From: an uncultured Hymenobacter sp.
Lineage (GTDB): Bacteria; Bacteroidota; Bacteroidia; Cytophagales; Hymenobacteraceae
DNA length: 64,000 nucleotides
NCBI GenBank assembly: GCA_913776615.1
Contig: CAJYPK010000040.1
Location: 186,001-250,000 of the forward strand
Direction: 5' to 3'
Shown here: in pieces, positions 27,626 to 35,572 of the stretch
How positions within the stretch are numbered: position 1 is the first letter of the stretch
Layout of the letters: each line of letters begins with the position of its first letter
Program-made: the position numbers and the translations under genes
The notes under the pieces: model-generated
The model's database searches: none
What the model saw: only the letters and a program-made list of their open reading frames with translations
Told to the model about the DNA's origin: nothing

Positions 27626-28442
27626 CGAGTACTTTTTGCTCGTTGAGGCGCTCGTCGAGCAGGCGCTTGCCGACCAGGTAAGCCACGATGGCGATACCTA
27701 CCTTGTTGAATACGTCAAAGATGCTAAAGGCAATGTGGATGTAATTCAGATCGATGCTTGTGAGCGTGAGCATGTAGCCCAGCGGGTACACGCCCCAGGT
27801 CGTGACGGTGGTAATGCCGATAAAGCGGAAGCCCCAGCGCTCGGTATCGTTGCCGCGGGCCGCGAAGCGCTTGTACAGCCCATATAGGGCCAGCAGGGCC
27901 ACCACGTAGCCTACCGTCGAAATGGCCCCCCACAGCAGCTTGCCGCTGGCAATGATTTCGCCCGTTGCCGTCAGCTGCTGCTCGCCGATGTAGCCGGTCA
28001 GCACCATGAAAAAGTCGGCCAGCAGCATCACCGTGATAGCTGTGGCGGCCTCGTGGAAGCGGATGCGCAGCATCGACGCGGCCTTGAGCAGCAGCAGCGG
28101 CGTGGTGACGGCCCAGTCCATGTAGCGGTATTGCCCAATGGCCTGGTAGCTGTGCCGGATGAGCGCTGCCCGCGCCCCGGGGTCGGTCAGGTGGCTGAGG
28201 TCTTGCAGCATCCCGTGGTAGAAGCGGGTGATGAGCAGGTACGACACGCCCGCCACCACGGCAATCACCCCGCCGTAGGCCCGCGAAATGCGATGCTCGG
28301 GGGCGACGCTCTGGTTGGTGAGCACGCTGAAAAACACGTTGCCCAGAAAGCAGTAGCTTGCAACGGTCATGAAAAAATAGGTGAGCATCGGCAGCATGCC
28401 CACTTCCCCGGCGGTGGGGACAAACTCGGTAGCGAACGTCAT
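27606..28442 (-). CDS. proton-pump-type microbial rhodopsin with DTK motif
   Basis: 278 aa, seven helices. The retinal lysine is Lys247 in FDVFNKVG with counter-ion Asp243. Helix C reads RYMDWAVTTPLLLLK: Asp109 (acceptor), Thr113 and Lys120 at the proton-donor position, a DTK motif rather than DTD or DTE. His76 in helix B sits where proteorhodopsins have their Asp-paired His. Leu117 corresponds to proteorhodopsin position 105, where Leu gives green absorption. Gly172 in LLWGAIST aligns with Trp138 of bacteriorhodopsin; this is the position where xanthorhodopsin has the glycine that opens room for a carotenoid antenna. Coupled to blh, so the photosystem is self-contained apart from carotene supply. 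Confidence 0.94.
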   Translation of the reverse strand: MTFATEFVPTAGEVGMLPMLTYFFMTVASYCFLGNVFFSVLTNQSVAPEHRISRAYGGVIAVVAGVSYLLITRFYHGMLQDLSHLTDPGARAALIRHSYQAIGQYRYMDWAVTTPLLLLKAASMLRIRFHEAATAITVMLLADFFMVLTGYIGEQQLTATGEIIASGKLLWGAISTVGYVVALLALYGLYKRFAARGNDTERWGFRFIGITTVTTWGVYPLGYMLTLTSIDLNYIHIAFSIFDVFNKVGIAIVAYLVGKRLLDERLNEQKVLDGYATA

Positions 28443-28728
28443 GGAAAAGGAAGGAAAAGACGAAAAAATACGTCTGCCTCCTTACGTGCTCCTGCCAGGA
28501 AGTGTTGGCTATCAATAATCTGACAATGTGTAGCTTAACGATGAAGATTAAGTGAAGTATGCCGGCTTGTTCCGCCTGTTGGCAAGCAGCAAGCTGCTCA
28601 GTATAAAGCAGCAAACCCCGGCCGCCGGTCCCCACCCGATTGGGCAGGCGCAACCGACAACCGGGGCTGGATTTTTTTGTCGGGGAGCGAAAGAAGCTGT
28701 CCGCCGACAGCGCGCCGCCGCTTGCGGG

Positions 28729-30162
28729 CTACGCTTTGCGGCGGCGCCCTTGCAGAATGCGGTAGAACGAGCGCGTTTCGATTTCTTCGATGGTAAGGCC
28801 GGTGGGCGTAATGTCTTCCTCCGAGATAGCGCCGCAGTTCAGCGCTTTGAGGAAGAAATTGAGCAGGCCCTGGCCGGTGGCGGCATCATCGAAAATATCG
28901 CCGGTGAGGGTGGAAATGGCCGCCCGGTCCACGAAGGTTTTGAGCCGGTGCACGGCGCTCTCGTAGGAGCTGAGGAAGAAATTATAAGTGGCCGCGTAGC
29001 GCATGGGCAGCTGGGCGGGGTTGAGATCCCAGCCCTGGTAGAGGCCGCCGATGAGCGAGTGCATGGTGTGGCCGTAGGCCTGCCGCCAGCCACTGTGCAC
29101 GGCCTCCTGGTTTTCGCGCAGCTGGGCAAACGTCAGGTGCTCACCCCGGTGCGGGCCGATGGGCATGACGTTGGTCGCGCCATCGCTGAGCCAGATGCCG
29201 GTGCCGCCGAGCGCCACCTTGGTCATGTGGTGGGCAAAGTCGCACACGGGGTGCGCCATGGTCTGGTACTTGGCCGTGATGCCGGCCGAAGCCGTGTAGT
29301 CGTAGGTGCCAAAGTGCGCCGCGATGCAGCGCCCCTCGCTGGCCCGGATGATGCGCATAAGCGGATTGCGGCCCTCGTCGTCCATCACAATTTGGGTGGC
29401 TTCCACCATCGTTTCCATCTTCAGGGTGCCGGGGGCCAGGTGATTGGCTTTTTCCAGCAATTCGAAGAGGCGCACCATCGTGGTCATCTGCTCGGGGATG
29501 GTGACCTTAGGTAGCATCACCACGAAGTTGGGCGGGAGCTGGCCGCCGGTGGCTTCAAGCAGGGTGCTCAGGAAAATGTCGAGCGTGCGTACGCCGCGGG
29601 CCTTGAGGTCTTCGGTGAAGGGCTTGATGCGGATGCCGATGAAGGGCGAGAGCGTGCCCTGCTGCATGCCCTTGGCTACCTCGTGGGCGGCCTGCACGGC
29701 GGTGGCGTCTTCCTCGGCGTCGGGGCGGTTGCCGAAGCCATCCTCGAAGTCGATGCGAAAATCTTCGACCGCCTCGGTTTTGAGCTTTTGCACCACCTTG
29801 TTATACACGGTGTAAGCCAGCCAGGCGGGCTCGCGGCGGCGCTGGTCGGCGGGCAGCTTGTCGAGCCGGGCGGTGAGGGCGTGGATGTCCTTTTCGAGGG
29901 TGGGCAGGCGCTCGTGGCCGGCCAGTTCCAGCACCCGGGCCAGCTCCACGAAGTTGGGGGCGTAGGTCTGGAGGTTGCGCAGGGCGATTTCGCCCATCCG
30001 CACGCAGGTATCGGCCTTGAAGAGGTTGGCCCCGCCGTACACGGTATGCACGGGCTGGCGGTCGGGCCGGTCGCCGGGGTAGGTGTGCTGGAACTTGAGA
30101 TTAGCTACGCCGAGCTGGTCGAGCAGGGCGGTGGTATCGGTATCGTGGAGGCTGAGTTTCAT
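28729..30162 (-). CDS. HpcH/HpaI aldolase or malate-synthase-like enzyme (DUF6986-like)
   Basis: 477 aa TIM-barrel protein resembling the citrate lyase beta / malate synthase superfamily. Key segments are DFRIDFEDGFGNRPDAEED near residue 135, IGIRIKPF near 180 (substrate-binding Arg), LKMETMVEAT near 245 (metal-ligand Glu) and AAHFGTYDYTASAG near 285 (Asp). The family cleaves or forms C-C bonds next to a carboxylate using Mg2+. It is the last gene of the urate-breakdown operon, so glyoxylate-level products are the likely substrate; the exact reaction is not known to me. The family name DUF6986 is from memory. Confidence 0.75.
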   Translation of the reverse strand: MKLSLHDTDTTALLDQLGVANLKFQHTYPGDRPDRQPVHTVYGGANLFKADTCVRMGEIALRNLQTYAPNFVELARVLELAGHERLPTLEKDIHALTARLDKLPADQRRREPAWLAYTVYNKVVQKLKTEAVEDFRIDFEDGFGNRPDAEEDATAVQAAHEVAKGMQQGTLSPFIGIRIKPFTEDLKARGVRTLDIFLSTLLEATGGQLPPNFVVMLPKVTIPEQMTTMVRLFELLEKANHLAPGTLKMETMVEATQIVMDDEGRNPLMRIIRASEGRCIAAHFGTYDYTASAGITAKYQTMAHPVCDFAHHMTKVALGGTGIWLSDGATNVMPIGPHRGEHLTFAQLRENQEAVHSGWRQAYGHTMHSLIGGLYQGWDLNPAQLPMRYAATYNFFLSSYESAVHRLKTFVDRAAISTLTGDIFDDAATGQGLLNFFLKALNCGAISEEDITPTGLTIEEIETRSFYRILQGRRRKA

Positions 30163-30186
30163 GGGAGGAAGGAGGGAAGCAGGCTG

Positions 30187-30729
30187 CTAAACGATGCGCG
30201 CAAATTGAGAGAAATGCTGCGCTACGTAGGCACGCACAATGGCGGTTTGGCTTTCCGCTATGGCATAAAAATAATTTTCCAAAGGCTCAAACTGGTTGAA
30301 TTCCTTGTACAGGGCTGAAAAATCTGATAAGGTACGCGGCCGTTCCAGATAAGCTCGGTGGGCTTGATAAATAGCGCGGGCTTTATCGATTAGCTCGGCT
30401 ACCTGGGGAACGTCCCAATTCGCAATGTCATGGCTGAACGGACTATCGAAAATTGCGGGCCCGTAGCCATTTTGAATAAGCTGGATAAATCCACCATTTT
30501 CAACTTGCGCCTTCAACGTGCTGAATAGTAGCAGGACAGTAGCCTCATTAGTGAAAGAACTCAGCTTAGCGAGTGGTACGCCAGGGCTCGCTAAGCGCTC
30601 GTAAGCTTCTACTAGCAAGAATAAGTACTCCTCGTCGCTGGGCGCATTGGCTAACGCGGCGGCTGGTACGCTGGGTAGGATGGCTACCTGTTTGCGTAGC
30701 CAATCTTTTACTTTCCGAAATAAACTCAC
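30187..30729 (-). CDS. DUF4375 (DMP19-like) protein inside the urate operon
   Basis: 180 aa. The segment VENGGFIQLIQNGYG with the downstream Asp/Glu-rich helices is characteristic of DUF4375. Start is GTG at 30729, overlapping the uraH stop as GTGA, so translation is coupled to uraH. Somewhat lower GC than its neighbours. No enzymatic motif is visible. It has no recognised role in purine metabolism. Confidence 0.8.
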   Translation of the reverse strand: MSLFRKVKDWLRKQVAILPSVPAAALANAPSDEEYLFLLVEAYERLASPGVPLAKLSSFTNEATVLLLFSTLKAQVENGGFIQLIQNGYGPAIFDSPFSHDIANWDVPQVAELIDKARAIYQAHRAYLERPRTLSDFSALYKEFNQFEPLENYFYAIAESQTAIVRAYVAQHFSQFARIV

Positions 30730-31064
30730 GAGCCGCGGTAGGTGCTGTAGCCGAAGGGGTTGAGCAGCAGCGGCACATGGTAGTGCGCGGCGTCGGCCAC
30801 GGTAAAGCAGATTTCTACGAAGGGATAGAAGTGCGGCTGGTCCTCGCGCTCGAAGTATTCCTGGGTGAAAAACCTGAGCTTGTACGGGCCCGGGGCCAGG
30901 ACTTGGCTGGCGGGTAGCAGGTCGGGGAGGCGGCCGTCGGCGTTGGTGGTGCCCTGCGCCAGCTCGCGCCAGTCGTCACCGGCTGGCGCGTACAGCACAA
31001 TGCGGACGCCCGCCGCCGGGCGGCCCAGGGTGGTATCGAGTACGTGGGTAGTAAGCTGGCTCAT
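30726..31064 (-). CDS. uraH: 5-hydroxyisourate hydrolase
   Basis: Transthyretin-like enzyme (112 aa) that hydrolyses 5-hydroxyisourate, the product of uricase. The family signature residues are seen: LTTHVLDTTLGRPA at the N-terminus (active-site His), an Arg in the middle strand region, and the invariant C-terminal YRGS. It overlaps uraD by 4 bases (ATGA). Confidence 0.96.
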   Translation of the reverse strand: MSQLTTHVLDTTLGRPAAGVRIVLYAPAGDDWRELAQGTTNADGRLPDLLPASQVLAPGPYKLRFFTQEYFEREDQPHFYPFVEICFTVADAAHYHVPLLLNPFGYSTYRGS

Positions 31065-31564
31065 GCGAGTAGTTTTTCGAGGCGCAGGTGAGTGATTTTG
31101 TCTTGCTCGCGCATGGCAACGTGGATTTCCTGGCTGGGATCATTTGGCAGCCGCGCTTGCAGCAGGGCCAGCATCTGTTCGGCCGACTTGCCGGTGGCGC
31201 ACACAATAAAGATGTAGCCAAACTTCTGCTCGTAAGCGGTATTGCCGGCGGCCAGCGCTTCTAGTGTCTCTAAAGAAGCCTGCTTTACCGCGCCCTGCTC
31301 GCCGGCCGCCCAGGCGGCGGTGCTGGCAAACTTCTCTTGCAGCGCCCGCACGTCGCCGATTTTGGGGTGGTGCGTGAAGGCCTCGCGCCAGTCGGCCTCA
31401 TCCAGATTGTGCCAGATGCGTTCGGCTGCCTCGTAGAGTGCGGCGGCTGAGGCGAAAGGAAACTGCGCATTGAGCGTGGCTACCCAGGCGGTGGCCCCGC
31501 AGCAGGTAGCCAGCGCCTGAGCGCGGGCGGCGGCATCCAGGGCGTTGAGAGCGGCGAGCGTCAT
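31061..31564 (-). CDS. uraD: OHCU decarboxylase
   Basis: 167 aa enzyme that decarboxylates 2-oxo-4-hydroxy-4-carboxy-5-ureidoimidazoline to S-allantoin. The catalytic His-containing HHPKIGDVRALQ and the STAAWAAGEQ helix match the family. It overlaps uraH by 4 bases, giving the usual UraD-UraH partnership. Confidence 0.95.
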   Translation of the reverse strand: MTLAALNALDAAARAQALATCCGATAWVATLNAQFPFASAAALYEAAERIWHNLDEADWREAFTHHPKIGDVRALQEKFASTAAWAAGEQGAVKQASLETLEALAAGNTAYEQKFGYIFIVCATGKSAEQMLALLQARLPNDPSQEIHVAMREQDKITHLRLEKLLA

Positions 31565-31576
31565 GGGCTAGTTGAT

Positions 31577-31816
31577 TTATGGTTGGTTGCTATTGGGCCT
31601 GGTGGCTTGCCGGCGCGAGCCCCGACGTTCTCTTTCTGCCAGTACCACGCCCAGCGTGATGCCCACCGCCGAGGTGATACCGGCGAAAAGCCAGCCCGTG
31701 GCACCGCTCATCGAGAGGCCAGAGCTTAGTCCGACGGCCACGGCGGTGAGGGCGGGCATAGCAGCAGTTTCGAGCCAGGCGGCCAAGATGGCCCGGCGGG
31801 ATGGGGAGTTGAACAT
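31577..31816 (-). CDS. small two-helix membrane protein, unknown
   Basis: 79 aa with two hydrophobic helices (about residues 18-36 and 40-60) and a basic Arg-rich tail. It ends 12 bases before uraD on the same strand, consistent with the operon. The opposite strand has an open frame of similar length without a convincing signal or membrane layout. No family recognised. Confidence 0.5.
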   Translation of the reverse strand: MFNSPSRRAILAAWLETAAMPALTAVAVGLSSGLSMSGATGWLFAGITSAVGITLGVVLAERERRGSRRQATRPNSNQP

Positions 31817-31831
31817 CAGTTAATAGGGTAA

Positions 31832-31898
31832 GTAGCGCGGACGTTGTAGTCCGCGTTTTGCCAGCCTAGCTAAACGCGGACTACAACGTCCGCGCTAC
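31832..31898. repeat. perfect palindromic repeat with nested arms, on the allE stop codon
   Basis: 27-bp perfect inverted repeat (31832-31858 with 31872-31898), 13-base loop. Each arm itself contains a nested 7-bp palindrome (CGCGGAC...GTCCGCG), so it can fold as one long hairpin or as two small ones. The arm ends are GTAGCG/CGCTAC. The right arm supplies the TAG stop of allE. It has the look of a dispersed REP-like element and may act as a terminator or RNA-stability hairpin. Confidence 0.85.
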
Positions 31899-32641
31899 AT
31901 TACTGTCGGGAAGCGGTTGACGTTCTTGTAGTAGATATAGACCGACGGCTCCTTGCCGATGCTGGCCGCCCACTGCTGGCAGAAGGGGGCCATCCAGATA
32001 GAGTCACCCTTTTGCACCGGGTACCACTGCTGGTCGAGCATGTAAATTGCCTGCCCCTGTAAGTACAGCAGGCCGTGCTCCATGATGTGCGTTTCAACCA
32101 TCGGCAGGTTGCCGCCGGGCTGGTAGGTGAAGATGTTGACGGCCATGTCGAAGGCCAGCTCATTGGGCAGTAGCTCCTGAATGCGCAGCGCCTCGTCGCC
32201 CATGTACACGGGCGCTTTGCTGTCATCTTTCTCGCCCCAGCACACGTTGGGCGCGGCGTGGCCCGCCAGCGGCTCGTACACCTTATGGAAGGTGAGTAGC
32301 TGAGCATTAGCCGTAGGGTTTTTGAATACGTAGTGCTGGCCGGTGGGCACGTACACAAACTTGCCGGTGGTCAGGATGCGGCTGTCGTCGCCGATGGTAG
32401 CCTGCACCTGGCCCTGCACCACGTAGAAGAAAATCTGGCTGGCCTCGGTGGTGCCCGTGAGCTGGCCGGCGTCGGTGAGGGTCACGAGCGTTTGGCAGAG
32501 GCGCGCCCCCATCTGCTCGTTGATAATGACGTTGACGGTGCAGCCGGTCCAGCCGGGCACGTTGCTGTTGATGTAGCCGTCGGGCGCGATAATGGCGTGA
32601 TTGCGCCGGGTGACGGAGCGGGTAGTAGAGCCGAGGTGCAT
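31895..32641 (-). CDS. allE: (S)-ureidoglycine aminohydrolase
   Basis: Bicupin enzyme (248 aa from the ATG at 32641; longer upstream starts add a non-conserved tail) that releases ammonia from ureidoglycine to give ureidoglycolate. The metal-binding cupin residues are in the C-terminal half: VETHIMEHGLLYLQG (with the Glu/His ligands) and WMAPFCQQWAA. It begins after allC on the same strand and its stop codon lies in a palindromic repeat. Confidence 0.93.
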   Translation of the reverse strand: MHLGSTTRSVTRRNHAIIAPDGYINSNVPGWTGCTVNVIINEQMGARLCQTLVTLTDAGQLTGTTEASQIFFYVVQGQVQATIGDDSRILTTGKFVYVPTGQHYVFKNPTANAQLLTFHKVYEPLAGHAAPNVCWGEKDDSKAPVYMGDEALRIQELLPNELAFDMAVNIFTYQPGGNLPMVETHIMEHGLLYLQGQAIYMLDQQWYPVQKGDSIWMAPFCQQWAASIGKEPSVYIYYKNVNRFPTVM

Positions 32642-32764
32642 AAGGTGGGAGGGGGGAGAAGAAGCGTAAAAAAAGCGGTTGTCATGAGCGGGTGCAGCTA
32701 GCGCACCCAGCCGCGGGTGGGCCTGGAAATGGTCCGCCTGCTGCGCCGGCAATAAGCGCCAGGG

Positions 32765-34015
32765 CTAGGCGTATGTATCTTTCAATTCAAGCAAAAAGCG
32801 CTCGGCCACGGCCAGCGCCGCGGCCACGTCGGCCGCCTCCACGTTTTCCAGCGGGTTGTGGCTGATGCCCTTGTAGCAGCGAATGAACGCCATCGTGGCC
32901 GGGGCCACGGCCGAGGCGGGCACGGCGTCGTGGCCCGCGCCGCTCACCAGGCCGACCACCTCGGAGCCGCTGGCCGCGATGGCCCGGCCCAGCAGGCGGT
33001 TCAGCTCGGGGTCGCAGGCCACGGGCGCGGTGTACTGCACCAACTGCCAGTCGAGCCCCAGCCCGCGTCGGGCCGCGATGGCTTCGGCCTGCGTTAGCAA
33101 GTCGGCGTAGGCGGCGGCGAGCTGCCCAGCGTCGGGGCTGCGCAAATCGAGGCTGTGAATAACCTGGCCGGGAATAACGTTGCTGGCCGAATACGGGATG
33201 CGCAGCTGGCCCACCGTGGCCACCAGCCCCCGGCCGTGGGCCAGGGCAAACGCCTCGGCTGCTAGCACAAATTCGGCGGCGGCGGCCAGTGCATCCTGGC
33301 GCATGGGCATGGGCACGGTGCCAGCGTGGCCGGCCATACCCTGCCAGGTCAGCTCCACGCGCTGCTGCCCGGCAATGGCCGTAACCAGGGCCACTGGCAC
33401 CCCGCTCTCCCACAGCACCGGCCCCTGCTCGATGTGCAGCTCGAAATAACCCAGCCACTCGGCGGTGGGCAGGGCATCGGCGGCCAGCGCGGTGGCGTCG
33501 CCGCCCATCTCGGCCAGGGCCTGGGCCAGGGTAATGCCGTCGGCATCGGTTTTTTGCAACAGCGCTGGCTCAAACGCGCCGGTGACCACCTTGCTGCCCA
33601 GGTAAGTGGTGTGAAACCGTACGCCTTCCTCGTCGCTGAAGGCCATCAGCTCCAAGTGAAAAGGAAGCTCAATGCCTTGCTGGATGATGCTTTCCACCAG
33701 GTTGAGCCCCATCAGCACGCCCAGCGGCCCGTCGTACTTGCCCGCATTGACCACCGTGTCGATGTGCGAGGCCAGCACGAAGGTCTTGGCCCCCGGTCGC
33801 CGGCTGGCCAGCCGCCCGCGCAGATTGCCAATACCATCGAGCCGCGTGGCGAGGCCAGCCGCCTCAAACCAACCCTGCACCAGTGCCCGACCTTGCACGA
33901 AAGCGGGCGTCCCAAACCGCCGCGTGACGGTGGCCCCGGTCGCGTCTTCGCTGATAGCCGCCAGCGCGTCGATGCGAGTGAGAATTTGACGGGTACGCTC
34001 TAGGTAATCAGACAT
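32765..34015 (-). CDS. allC: allantoate amidohydrolase
   Basis: 416 aa zinc/manganese amidohydrolase of the M20 peptidase fold that hydrolyses allantoate to ureidoglycine, ammonia and CO2. Metal-ligand motifs: ASHIDTVVNAGKYDG near residue 85, FSDEEGVRFH near 127, ELHIEQGPVLW near 195, and a C-terminal GAGHDA with the last His. The dimerisation domain starts near residue 215 (TWQGMAGHAGTVPM). A 39-bp palindrome separates it from allB upstream. Confidence 0.95.
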   Translation of the reverse strand: MSDYLERTRQILTRIDALAAISEDATGATVTRRFGTPAFVQGRALVQGWFEAAGLATRLDGIGNLRGRLASRRPGAKTFVLASHIDTVVNAGKYDGPLGVLMGLNLVESIIQQGIELPFHLELMAFSDEEGVRFHTTYLGSKVVTGAFEPALLQKTDADGITLAQALAEMGGDATALAADALPTAEWLGYFELHIEQGPVLWESGVPVALVTAIAGQQRVELTWQGMAGHAGTVPMPMRQDALAAAAEFVLAAEAFALAHGRGLVATVGQLRIPYSASNVIPGQVIHSLDLRSPDAGQLAAAYADLLTQAEAIAARRGLGLDWQLVQYTAPVACDPELNRLLGRAIAASGSEVVGLVSGAGHDAVPASAVAPATMAFIRCYKGISHNPLENVEAADVAAALAVAERFLLELKDTYA

Positions 34016-34030
34016 CTGAGAAGAGAAAAT

Positions 34031-34138
34031 GTAGCGTAAGCTTTAGCTTGCGGGCGAGCGCAGCGAGCAGCTGCGTAAGCGAACGTCCCCTTACGCGAAT
34101 GCTCGCTGCGCTCGCCCGCAAGCTAAAGCTTACGCTAC
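34031..34138. repeat. perfect 39-bp inverted repeat between allB and allC
   Basis: Arms 34031-34069 and 34100-34138 match perfectly; a second 7-bp stem (34073-34079 with 34090-34096) lies inside the loop. The ends are GTAGCG/CGCTAC, as in the repeat at 31832, and the arm again contains a nested palindrome. The whole gap between the two genes is essentially this element. Confidence 0.88.
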
Positions 34139-34167
34139 GGGCAGCCGGAAAGCGCAAACATACACGC

Positions 34168-35502
34168 TCAGCGCGTCACGAATTGCCCCCGGTTGAGGTG
34201 CAGAAAATTGGGATGCCGGAAAACCTCCTCGCCCGCCAGGAACGTGTGCGTGACGACGCCCCGCAGCTCGCGGCCCAGGTAGGGCGATACCTTGTGGCGG
34301 TGGTGCAGCAGCGCCTCCGTCACGGTGAATTGCTCATCGGCGGCCAGTACGAGCAGGTCGGCATCGTAGCCCTTGGAAATCTGCCCTTTGCGGTGACTTT
34401 GCCCGATGAGCCGGGCGGGGTGCTGGCTGAGCCAGCGGGCCAGGTCGGGGAGGGTAGCCCCGCGCGAGTGGGCGGTGGTCCACAGTACGGGTAAGGCCAG
34501 CTGGAGCGAGGCGATGCCGCCCCAGGCCGTGGCGAAGTCGCCGCTGGCCAGCTGCTTGAGGTCGGGCGGGGCGGGGGAGTGGTCGGTAGCCACGAAGTCG
34601 ATGAGGCCGCTTTGCAGCGCCTGCCACAGCTGCTCATTATTGGCCCGCTCCCGAATGGGCGGCGCGCACTTGAACTGCGTCTGGCCGTCGGCAATCTCCT
34701 CGGCGTTGAAGAACAGGTAGTGCTGGCCGGTTTCCACGGTCAGGGGCAGGCCCTGGGCCTTGGCCTCGGCGATGGCGGGCAGCGCCGAGGCCGCCGACAA
34801 GTGCACGATATGCACCGGGCAGCGGTACTCGGCGCAGAGCCGAATCAGCAGGTTGATAGCCTCCTCTTCCCAACTCGGGGGGCGCGAAGCCAGGTAATTA
34901 GGGTAAGCGCGGGTGTCGCCTTTTTTCCAGTCGTCGTTTTCCTGCGATAGCTCGCAGTGTACCAGCAGCGGCAGGCCGTGGCGGGCCAGCAGCGGCATCA
35001 CCCGGCGCAAATCGGCCTCGGTGGCGTTGGGAAAGTCGTCGATGCCCGAGTGCGTCAGAAACGCCTTAAAACCCAGCACGCCCGCCGCGATGAGCGGCCC
35101 TACCTCGGCCGCGTTGCCGGGCACGATGCCACCCCAGAAACCCAGGTTGCAGTGCCGCTGGCCCTCGGTGGCAGCCTGCTTCAGCCGCAGATTAGCCACC
35201 GAAGTCGTGACGGGTGCCGAGTTCAGCGGCATATCGACCAGCGTGGTAAGGCCCCCGGCCAGCGCCGCCCGGGTGCCGGTGTCGAAGCCCTCCCACTCGG
35301 TGCGGCCCGGCTCGTTGAGGTGCACGTGCGGGTCGATAACGCCGGGCAGGATGGCCGCGCTGCCGACATCGAGCACCGGGCCGGTAACGGGGGCGTCGTA
35401 GGGTAGCACGTCGGCAATGCGGCCGGCTTGCAGCACCAGAGTGGCCGGGCGCTGGCCCTCGGGCGTGACGACCGCCGTGCTTCTTAAAACTAAATCGAAC
35501 AT
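34168..35502 (-). CDS. allB: allantoinase
   Basis: 444 aa amidohydrolase-fold enzyme that opens allantoin to allantoate. The metal-centre motifs are DPHVHLNEPGRTEWEGF near residue 57, the metal-bridging Lys in GFKAFLTHSGI near 150, His in LVHCELSQE and HIVHLS, and Asp in VATDHSPAPPDLK near 318. First gene of the minus-strand urate operon, divergent from uricase with 70 bases between the start codons. Confidence 0.95.
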   Translation of the reverse strand: MFDLVLRSTAVVTPEGQRPATLVLQAGRIADVLPYDAPVTGPVLDVGSAAILPGVIDPHVHLNEPGRTEWEGFDTGTRAALAGGLTTLVDMPLNSAPVTTSVANLRLKQAATEGQRHCNLGFWGGIVPGNAAEVGPLIAAGVLGFKAFLTHSGIDDFPNATEADLRRVMPLLARHGLPLLVHCELSQENDDWKKGDTRAYPNYLASRPPSWEEEAINLLIRLCAEYRCPVHIVHLSAASALPAIAEAKAQGLPLTVETGQHYLFFNAEEIADGQTQFKCAPPIRERANNEQLWQALQSGLIDFVATDHSPAPPDLKQLASGDFATAWGGIASLQLALPVLWTTAHSRGATLPDLARWLSQHPARLIGQSHRKGQISKGYDADLLVLAADEQFTVTEALLHHRHKVSPYLGRELRGVVTHTFLAGEEVFRHPNFLHLNRGQFVTR

Positions 35503-35512
35503 AAGGCGGGGA

Positions 35513-35540
35513 TTGACGGGAGCGGCTGGCGACTATCTTG
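35513..35540 (+). promoter_or_regulatory. candidate uricase promoter
   Basis: TTG at 35513-35515 and TATCTTG at 35534-35540 (TAnnTTTG with one T missing) with an 18-base spacer, 32 bases before the uricase ATG. A regulator acting in the 70-base divergent gap could control both operons. Confidence 0.35.
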
Positions 35541-35572
35541 CCGCCCCTTCCGTGCCCGCAATCTACTGCCCC

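Noticed and set aside
28552..29514. 320-codon open frame on the plus strand
   Set aside because: Mostly antisense to the aldolase-like gene, with no motif or signal sequence.
31572..31823. 83-codon open frame on the plus strand
   Set aside because: Overlaps the minus-strand two-helix protein, which fits the operon direction and has a clearer membrane layout.
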